Positions 1 to 9,600 of a stretch of 10,210 nt of DNA are shown here, piece after piece. The notes under the pieces are model-generated. The model searched no databases, was not told the DNA's origin, and saw only the letters and a program-made list of their open reading frames with translations. Every line of letters starts with the position of its first letter. Position 1 is the first letter of the stretch. The DNA is from Ectocarpus siliculosus (taxonomy: Eukaryota > Sar > Phaeophyceae > Ectocarpales > Ectocarpaceae): the NCBI GenBank assembly GCA_000310025.1, contig FN649734.1:3895826-3906035 (forward strand), written 5' to 3'. A program made the position numbers and the translations under genes.

Positions 1-71
1 GCGCGAGAGAGAAACCCACCCCGAGAGGTTTTTACAAAGGTTTTGGCAGAGGGGGGGGGGGGGGGGGAGTG

Positions 72-115
72 ATGCATATGCATATATATCTTAATATGCA
101 TATGCATGTATATCT
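72..115. repeat. Two-copy tandem repeat containing a 12-bp palindrome
   Basis: The 20-nt copies 72-91 and 96-115 differ at one position (A versus G at the thirteenth base) and are spaced by TAAT. Each begins with the perfect palindrome ATGCATATGCAT. Confidence 0.92.
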
Positions 116-324
116 GATATAAAAAAAAATCACGTGGCCACCAGAGCCAAGTTTTTCACGCAAGCCACCCGCGACATGTGTGAACAATTGTGGTACGCAC
201 CCTGGTTCTTGGGCAAGGCCCTGCCATGCGTGCGTTCGCGTCTACTCCACGCAAGGAAGGAAATTGAAGCGGTGGGCGGACGTCGAGGTCACGAAAACGT
301 GCTACTAGAGATCGAAGCGCCACA

Positions 325-348
325 ACAGCAGCAGCAGCAGCAGCAGCC
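325..348. repeat. CAG triplet run
   Basis: The plus strand carries about eight CAG triplets in a row after CACAA. It lies in the partial intron downstream of exon N, so it is not expected to be translated. Confidence 0.85.
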
Positions 349-498
349 AAAAGGAGCACATGCACAGCAGCAACCAACAGCAAATAAAGAGGCGTGTGTC
401 CCCCAAACACGTGCCCTTCCACAGCCAAAAAGCATGTCTCGCCACGGGAAGGAGCTTCTACTGTCTTACGTACAAGTTGCTCTATTACTTTACGCTAC

Positions 499-614
499 CT
501 TGATGATGTCACCGAGAAGACGGTTGGCCGAGGCGTAGGCACGCTTGATGTGGGGCCACCTCCCCGAGAGGCCCAGCTGCTGGGACTGGAACAGGAGGTT
601 CGTGTACTGTCCCC
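499..614 (-). CDS. PYC: PYC exon N: late carboxyltransferase region, last exon in the window
   Basis: Two bases complete the Gly codon, then 38 codons read [20 protein letters not shown], then [18 protein letters not shown]. It matches the conserved P-G-G-Q-x-T-N-L-x-F-Q-x-x-x-L-G-L block and the N-x-L-L-G-D-I-I-K that precedes V-T-P-S-S-K in the family. The acceptor is TTTTCAG before 614 and the donor GTAGCG after 499, phase 0. The next exon (V-T-P-S-S-K-V-V-G-D type) is not found below 499, so it lies outside the window. Confidence 0.95.
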
Positions 615-3600
615 CTGAAAAAAAAACAAAAAAAGCGGCGGCGGCGGCGAAAACAGCACGCACACAATCGGAAGAGAGAGAGAGCGGGTGAGCGAGAGAG
701 AGTAAGAGAGTAGGGAAGGAGAGACAGAGGAGGAGCGGGAGAGAGTACAGAAACTAAGAAAATATAATGGAACCAGAAGTTAACGGGGGAGGATAAGAGG
801 GCATGCGCGTCGTTATAAATGCTTTCCATTCCGAGAACAAGGCTCGTGTGCCCCCCCCCCCCTTCGTAAGGCGACTACAGCAGCGTGACGGCGGGGCGGT
901 ATAGGAAACGATTCATCTCCATGCTCTCGAAATTTGCAAAAATGTACATTAATTCGGCAGCAAGACGTGTCGGAGATGTACCGCCGTGCGGGGGGGGGAG
1001 GGGTGGGGGGGGGCTTACCTGGCATCTCGTGGTTGTAGACGTCCGCCGATCCCGACTTCTGTCCGCTCTCGAACGGCGCGTACAGGCCGCGGCACTCCTC
1101 CCAGTAGTCGTTCACCTTTGGTATTCGGCGTACACAGGAACAAAGCCGTGATTTATTGCAAAAAGAGTAGTCGTGAGCCGACATGCCTTCATGAAGAGAA
1201 GGTGGTGTGAGGAAGGGGGGTTCTATAGGGTCGGTTGAGCATGACAGTGTTATGAGTCCGCTGTCGTGAGTCCGCTGTCGTTCAGGCGAAATCGAGTGGC
1301 ATGCAGTGCATGCAACACATGCGTGTATACATTTACCCCTGACCCTGGCAATCCCATCAAAGCCACAAGAAAAAATCAGCAACAACGAGCAAAAACGCCA
1401 GATCATCTGTCTGGTGCCGCCGCAATCGAGCGAAAAACAACACGCAACGGTACTGCTGCTGCAAAAGGCTGTTCAAGCTGCTGCTGCTAAAAGGATGCTA
1501 ACGCTGCTGCTCAAGGTTGCTGTAAAAAGCTGCTGCAACGCCTGTAGGCTGCTGCAAAATCTGCAGGTAACGCTGTTGCTGCTGACCTTGGTGATCTCGT
1601 CCATATCGAGGCCCGTGTCGAGCGGGGACCGCGCGAGAGAGGAAGCCAGGGCACCCATGCTGGGTTGCGAGGTGGTGCCGGCCATGGCGTCCATTGCCGC
1701 GTCCACTGCATCCGCACCGGCCTGGAGTGTTTTGGGGTTGGGGTTTCACAGATGTGGACGTTGAGAGGGAAAATAGGAACGGCGACATGAGACCGACGCA
1801 ACATTCGCAACAGCAGTAGTGACATAGGGGAGCATGTACGTCCAAAGGTGTACGGCAACACCGACACAAGATGGGCAGGGTTAAGGTACAGATAAGGTAG
1901 TCTACTTGTAGAGGAGCATGCGAGTCGAAGGGCAAACAGCAACGGCGACTTGCCCGACAGAAATATGAAACACAGCATCGTGGTAGAGACCGCCCGCAAC
2001 CACGACGAGAGCAGGGAGGCCATCGCCGTACAGCTTGGGGTACCTTGACACGAAAGGGAACTATTGCCCCAAAACACCGGACACGGACAGCAGCCGGTGA
2101 AACCAAGGGGGGGCGGGATGGACAGGGAGGGGCCGTCTTGCCGCTTGGCAAGGCCAACAACAAAGAACGGCAAAAAATTGAAAAAAAAACTGCAGCGTAC
2201 ATCAATCCCCCCCCCCCCCCCCCCCCCCGGTGTTGTTATGTTGTTTGCCATCGGGGTTGGTTTTTCGTCGCTTGGCAGCGATGTTGTAAAACAAGTCGAT
2301 CACTTCGTGAGCTCGGCAACCAGGTTACCGTTTTTTTTTGTTTTTTTTTTGGGGTAACCATGAATGGTGGTCGAGTAGATTATGTTGTGCGGGGTCGAGA
2401 ACCCTCACTCCGCGCAAGGAGGATAATCGCACCACGTTGTGTTAAAATTGGTCAAGCACCCTCAAGGCAGTTACACAGCAGTGCTTACAACTGTCTCTGG
2501 AGTGAAAGCACCAGAAAATAAATTAAGCCATACGCAGCTGTCATCCGTACGCAAGGAAATAAGCACAAGATGCCGAACACCCTTAGCAGGATGCAGCGCA
2601 CCCTTCATGCGACTCGTCCAATATCTCACGGCGCTTCGCGCTCGGTGATGTGAGAGCCTGGCCCGGTGAGAACCCGGCGTGCTCCGTCCCGGCTTTGTAG
2701 GGATGCGAGGTCAATGGTGTAACGACTACGGCATGCACGACTATGAGTACACCCCCCTCCCCAAAAAAAAACACAAACTCTTCATAGCCCTCCCCCATGC
2801 AATGTCGCACCTACAGCAGTGCAATACATTTTCGTTTTTACGGTACTCCCTCTTGTTCGTTGTTGCCTAGTCGCTTACGTTTGCGGCCGCGAGCATAGAG
2901 GCAACCCCGGTCCCCGCTGTGTCGTGCGTGTGCACGTGGATCGGCAGGTCCGGGAACTCCCGTCGAAGAGCCGACACCTGCCCCGACAAACAAGGCAAGC
3001 CGGGTGGGGAAGAGCAACGACAGTGGGGGTACAGTCAGCACGGCCAGACTCTTTAAATCACGGGTCGAGAAAGGAAACCAACTCTGGAGAAAACCTTACA
3101 CGTAGCGATCTTTCGAACCGCAACCACCACTCCAGATGTGTAAACTAAACCAAAACAAGAACGTCGTGTAAGGAGGAACAGGACAGGGGAGTACAGCCAG
3201 ACAGACGCTTCAATCATGGTCCAAACCGGAACCGACGCCGCTGGTACACCACTCTACTACCAGAACTCAACTCTTTGGAGGAGACTCCATGCGCAGGCAG
3301 ATCTCTTCTCCACCCACAACCACCACTCTAGAAGTTTTCAGCAAAATTAACGCCCATGCTTGGAATAATCATAAGCAAACAGACACGGCAAGATGGAAGA
3401 AGCACGATTCATCATCAGCAGCGCCGGCGTTGCCAGGGACCTGGTACAGTTTCCGGCAGAGGGCCTTGCCATCCAGCGTCGTTCCGGTCGTCACACCCTT
3501 CACCCTTGCGGGCAAAAAAAAACAAAAAAACAGCACCGCCATTTCCCACCGCACACGACCCAAGCAACGCCCCCCCGCTCCCCCATCTCACACTACGGGT

Positions 3601-6600
3601 CCCCCAAGAGGGGCCCGCGCCTGCAGCTATAGACTGCCTCACCAGCACGGTGGCCGCCTCGGGCTTGAGAAGGCCTGCCATGTCCTTGATGGCCAGCACG
3701 TGGATGCCGAGCTCGGTGAGCTGCCTCGTGAAGTTGAGGTAGTAGTCCAGGTTGTACTGCTCGCTGAAAGGATGAGGATCAACGAGACGAAGCGAGAAGG
3801 GAAGAGAAGGGAACACGCACACAACGCCAACAAAAAAACAAAAACAACGTTAACCACGACCCCCTTGCTGCAGGGAGCACAAAAATAAATAAATTAATAC
3901 TTCGTACAACAACCAGCGGAGGGGGACACATTTGACACACACAAAAAAACGACAATAGCAAGTGAACCGGCAAGACTTGCGCGTGATGGAGCACAACCAC
4001 AATAAACTACAGCAGGCGACGCAGCAGAGGCACACAGCATTGACGTGAAGATGTCGACAAGCACGCACAAGAAACGGGGTGTATGCTAGTTCCTGCGTTT
4101 CGGTGCGTGGACCACAAACAAATAGAAATGGGGCTTGAAAAAGCAACCACCTACAGCACCTTTTCAACATTTTGAAGCCTGTCACAAAAACGCCACAAAA
4201 ACAAGGAGAACACAGCAGTCGGAAGAGCCAGTTGTACAGCGCGCCAGAGCTCCATGAACTCCACCCAATGATGCCTTTTCTTTCCCGTTTGTACTACGAG
4301 GGCACGCCACCAGCACAGCCGCCCCAAAAAAAAATGATTCAACACAAAACAACGAGAAAGTATCACTATTCCAGAGAGAGGGCTCGTGGTAGGTATTTCT
4401 AGCACCGCGGCAGAGCGTCTTTTGACCCGGATCATCACCATCATCATCATCACCATCATCATCATCACCATCACCTGGTAGGGTCCAAGATGTCCCCGGT
4501 GTAGCACACGGCAGCCTCGACGATACCCCCCGCCGCCCCCACGGCGTCGATGCCCAGGCGCATGTTCTGCACGGCCCAAGCAACAGCAACGAAGAGCGCG
4601 GTCATTTCATTGCCCGGCCAGTCGGTGAGGCCGATGCCAACTCAGGAAGCGAAAGTAGGCATGCACACACCACAACGCGCCTCTTCGCGCATTCGTTGTC
4701 ACGACCCACGAACGCCGGCGAAGACGTTTCGGCATGTTCACGAAATAAGCGACCAGCAGCGCTTTTCGTGCATCACCTGGTGCTGGGGGCTGCGGGCGAT
4801 GACATCGCGACGGTGATCCAATGCGCGCACGCCGAACAACTACACGAAGGGCGTGGTACTAGTGACGACCCCCACTGCTGGGCTGAAACAACCCCTTGTG
4901 CATGAGAACCCCCAGGGTAGGGGAAACGTGTCTCAGCCACCCTTGGCCAAAGTAGGACAGAACGATTGGCCATCGGTGATGAATCGGTCCTGCGTCAAAA
5001 CAATGATCCACCCTCTCGAGGCCGTGCGGCCAATTGTCTAACCACTACACCATGAACAACATGAGTATGCCCCCCCCCCCCCCTTCTGGCCCGCCCTCCG
5101 CCTTCACCTCTAGGTAGTTGAGGCTGTCGAACACGCGGAAGACGTCCATGCCGGCCTTCTGGGCCTCCTCGCAGAACCTGAACACCACGTTGTCCGGGTA
5201 CGAGGTGTAGCCGACGGCGTTCGCCCCCCTCAGCAGCATCTGGAATGGGATGTCGGGCACCGCCTCCCTGATCTTCGCCAGACGGTCCCAGGGGCACTCC
5301 TAAAACAAAAAAAAGGAGTCGGTGACGAGAGAACAGCAGCAGGGCCGGGAAAAAAAAAAAAAGCTTGAGGAGCCGAGGGGCATCCATCCGCTTGTAAAAA
5401 GGCTGCCAGTCTACATCGCGTAGGGGGGAGGCCCGGCGTTTGTTTTTTTGCTTTTGAGACAACGAGGCAATGGGACCCATCCATTCGACAGCAGCAAACA
5501 ATGCTGCTGTCCCTTCTCAACAGACCATCGCCAACAACAACGACCAACATAGAGCTTGCGCACTTACAGCCGGAGCAGCAACACGGCGTGACAGGCACAG
5601 ACAGCCCCCCGGAATCCACGCCTTCGGGAGCAAAGGCAGGCCTATCTCTTTGAATCAACAAGTACCTCCCCCCCCCCCATCCAAAGGCCCACCACCAACA
5701 AGAACGATGTCCGAAAACAAGAAAACAAAAAAAAAACTCCGTCCAAAAAAACACCACCATCACACCGTACAACCCCCCCTTTACCTTGAGGAATCGCATC
5801 GACACGTCGAAGGTGGCCCCGCCCCAGCACTCGAGGCTGTAAGCCTTTCGGAGAGCGACCGAGGTGGCCGGGGCGACGTTGAGGAGGTCGATCGTCCGGA
5901 CCCTGGTGGCCAGCAGCGACTGGTGGGCGTCCCTCCAGGTGGTGTCGGTGATCAGGAGACCCTCGTTGCTGCGGACCGCCTTTGCGAACGCCTCCGGCCC
6001 GTCCTAAAAAAAAAAAAAAAAGAAACAAGAAAAAAACGCAAGACAGTAGTGGTACGTACGTGCAGCAGTCAGTCAGTGGTGGATCCGTTACCAGAGGGCG
6101 CCGTCCAAAAAAACAAACAGAAAACGTCATAAAACAAACAAAAAACGCCAGAAAAAAAGACAGACGTATCGTAAAGTCGTGGTGGCTCCGCCACAAGATG
6201 GCACCGTCCTGAAGACAACAAAAAAAACCTTCAAGTACAGAGAGACAAAGCGTTACGTACGTACTGCAGTCGTGGTTCCGTTTGAAGAGGGCACCGTCCG
6301 AAAAAATAAAAAACGTTCGTAAGACAGCTGCCTTACGTACAGCAGTCGTGGATCCGCTATGAGAGGGTACGTGCTGCAAGCGAATAGGGTTGCTCCGACA
6401 TAATAGGGTCGAGGGCCGTTGTCGCACCACCCTCTCACAGCGGAGTCGCGGCTGCAGCTCGAAAGCAAAAAAAAAATGTTGTTTGATTTGGGTGGACTAC
6501 GTGTCATTGCTCTGCACCAATCAGGGGGAAACCAAAAGCAAAAACCTGGTACGGCAGCATGCACACTTTAACTAATACGAAAAACCGGTAGATGCCCCCC

Positions 6601-9600
6601 AGCAGAATGATGCGAAGTTGGAAAAAACGTTAACATCGTGTTTCGTCAAAAGACACAACACGCACCTTGACGTAGATGTCGCGCAGGCTGGGCTCGGTCT
6701 TCTTGGGCATGTCGGTCATGGGGTCAAGGGCGGGCACGGTGGGGTCGACGATGGCCGGCTCGCCTCCAACGGCTCCGAGGGAGGGGTCGGGACCGTTCAC
6801 GATCACGTCCGCGATGTACTTGAGCATTTTTGGCCACTTGAGAGAGAGAGAGAGGGGGGGGGGGGGGGGCACGAGGATAGCGGTTTTACGAGTTTCATCG
6901 TGTAGTCCTGCACACGACCGCTGAAGAAGCCAACTAATTTGCCGGGAACCTATCGACGATGAATCGGCAAACAATCCCGCCACACAACGGAGCGGACCTC
7001 TCTCGGTGTCGCACGAAAGACAAAACAGAAACACGAGTCGTCGATTCAGGGGGCCGCCGACACAAACATACAGCAGTTTTGTCAAGAACCAAGAGCCGTG
7101 TGCATAGGTGCTGGTAAGTCTACAACAAGACAATGCATTCATTCTTCAGCATATCGCCTCGCCAAAATATTAAATACACCTCAAGGGGGGCGGGACGACC
7201 GGGCATCGAAATACGTCCACACGACTAACGCGGCCTATTTGCTGGCGGTTCGAGACGCGGCGTAATTATTACCGGTTGGAGACGCGCATGGGCGCGAGGA
7301 GGTGCGGGTTCTCGCCGATGAAGGAAGTGTTGACAGTCCCGTCCACGAAGTCGGGGTGCTTGAGGACGTTGAGGAGGAACGGCTGAGTCCGTCGTTATTC
7401 GGTGAGGGGTTTCGACAAAAAAGACAGAGGGAGGGAGGGACAGAGAACCGAAAAACGGCGCAGGTTGCAGGGAGCGCGTTACTGGCTGCTGTGGGCGGCG
7501 ATGGTAACATATATATGGGTAGATGGAAGACAAAAATGGACCAGTCACATCGGAGAGGTGCAACGGCAACGGGCGGATGAAGAACACAAAGAGGCTACGC
7601 ATGCGGCCGCAGTAGCGCAGCAGCAGCAAAAAATTGTGCAAGTTCCAAGCGTCTACTTGTATAAGGTTAAGGCTGTACCGGGGTTCAGTCCTCCGATTAT
7701 TAGTGAGCCTAAACATACCCTCACGCCCCGTCCGTGTAGCCAGGGCACCGAACACCCAGCTAGCGTCGTCCCCGTGCCAGCAGGCAGCGGAACAGCTTCC
7801 GCACCCACCACCTCTCGTGTCTTTATCAAACGTGCCTCGAATAGATGCCCTACATGTTAAATTTTTTTGTGTCCTGGCTCCAACCCTCACCTTGTTAAGG
7901 GTGACGCCTCTGACTCGCATCTCGTCAAGGGCACGGGTAAGCTTCGACGCACAGTCCTGATATTCAAGTGAAAAATCACCACACGGCATCGAGGCAGCAT
8001 CATCACAAAGGTGTGCAACGGGGATAAGCGCAGGCGGGCGGAGGGGAAAAGGCGTGCGACAAAAAAGAGGTCAAGATGACCGATGCTACCACGTGCACCA
8101 AAAGCGATAGAAACAGCCGCAGCCGCAGCCGCAGCACCAGCAGCACGCCCCGCGCCGTTCAATTGCCAGCGGCGGCACCACCACCAAAGCCAAAACAAAG
8201 AACACAACCCTACCACTATTACTATTACAGCAGCCCCAACCTCAACACCCAGCGGCGACGATTTTTGTTCGAAAACAACTACTTCTACTTCTTAGGTATA
8301 ATACAACAACAAACACCAGCAGCTTCGACAACAACAACTACAACAACAAACACCAGCAGCAGCTACAACAATAACAACGACAAACAACCGCAGCAGCTAA
8401 GTACAACAACAACAACAACAACAACAACAACACCAGCAGCAGCTTCGACAACAACTACTACAACAACAAACACCAGCAGCAGCAGCAGCAGCTACAACAA
8501 CTACAACAACAAACAACCACGACAAAGAGCAACAGCAGCTTCGACGACGACGACGACAACAACCACTGCCGTAGAGCACCAAAACCAAAACATCAGCAAG
8601 AAATAGCACTTCCACCGACGCCATCGACACGAGCACCACCCCAGACAACGACGACGACAACAGCAACAGCAACAGCAACAGCAACATCAACAACTACCCA
8701 CCCTTCGAGTGGGAGCGCTCGCCGTGATCTTCATCAGCAGGGAGTCGTAGTGCGGGCTGATGTTGGCCCCCTGGAACCCGGGTCCGTCGTCGATGCGGAT
8801 GCCCATGCCTCCGGGGGAGCGGAAAACCTCGATCAGACCCGTGTCGGGCTTAAAGTCCTGCTCCGGATAACGCCCCCAACGGCAACAGCATGGATGGGGC
8901 AGCGATTAATAAACAAGTAAATACAACGAGAATAAAAAAAATGATACAACAACACGACAAGGGCAGGGCGTTAGAGTTTGACCACTCCCATCCGCACTCC
9001 TATCCGCAGCAGCAGCAATAACCATAATCGGGGGGGGGGGGGGGGGGAAGGCTCGGTCAAGCAAGCGCGCTTGGGACTTTCCCAACGGTATAGTGGATTT
9101 CCTCTCCTTCTCTCACGCCGATCGAGCGTACGGCAAGCATCTACTAGTTCAAACTAATAGATCGGACCGGTTCGCAAGGGGCGATTCACAGCACACGGAC
9201 CGGTTCACAGTTTACAAGGAACGATCCACGGCACACGGGATGGAACGCGCCTGGGAAGGGTCCTCGGTGGTGACCCGGCACTGCATGGCGACCCCGCCAA
9301 CCTTCACGTTCTCCTGGACCAGGCCTAGGTCCTTCAGGGTGGCCCCCGCGGCGATGCGGATCTGGGTCTGGACGAGGTCCACTTGGGTCACCTGCATCAC
9401 GACAACCAACACAACAACCATACGCACACAAAAAAAAGTTATGAATGATAAAAAAAAAGGGTCCGGTGAGGGTGGGTCACCACAAACCACCCAAGCAAGG
9501 TTTCGAACCTTGTTCTTGATGCTCTAATCTCCAGGGGTATGACAACGGAGGTGGATATCTTTTGCAAGTACTATACTTCTTTGCAAGTACAAGAAAAATC

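Larger units (their letters stand above)
1..498 (-). other. Partial intron downstream of exon N
   Basis: It begins GTAGCG at 498 and continues past the window edge. Contents are a CAG run (325-348, plus strand), an AT-rich palindromic tandem repeat (72-115) and a G17 run (51-67). I find no exon for the next conserved pyruvate carboxylase segment on the minus strand, and the open frames on both strands here are not recognisable. Confidence 0.75.

Noticed and set aside
134-538. Plus-strand open frame with a poly-Gln stretch
   Set aside because: It overlaps exon N on the opposite strand, shows no conserved motif, and its Gln run is the CAG repeat.
1498-2251. Two long overlapping minus-strand open frames
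   Set aside because: Both are out of frame with exon L where they overlap it; the rest is unconserved intron with Cys- or Gly-rich composition.
2583-2810. Minus-strand 75-codon open frame in intron K-L
   Set aside because: There is no family match, no suitable splice context, and exons K and L join in frame without it.
3441-3497. Treating the coding-like island as a constitutive exon
   Set aside because: Exons J and K already form the expected uninterrupted sequence (A-A-T-V-L then V-S-A-L-R), so it is reported only as a possible cassette or relic.
5642-6430. Long minus-strand open frame of 262 codons
   Set aside because: It runs across exon G in the wrong frame; the conserved [10 protein letters not shown] reading is in another frame and ends at a GT donor.
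8076-8606. Plus-strand open frame of about 176 codons rich in Thr, Ser, Asn and Gln
   Set aside because: It is produced by CAA/CAG/GAC repeats in intron C-D, has no recognisable domain and lies antisense within a clear gene.
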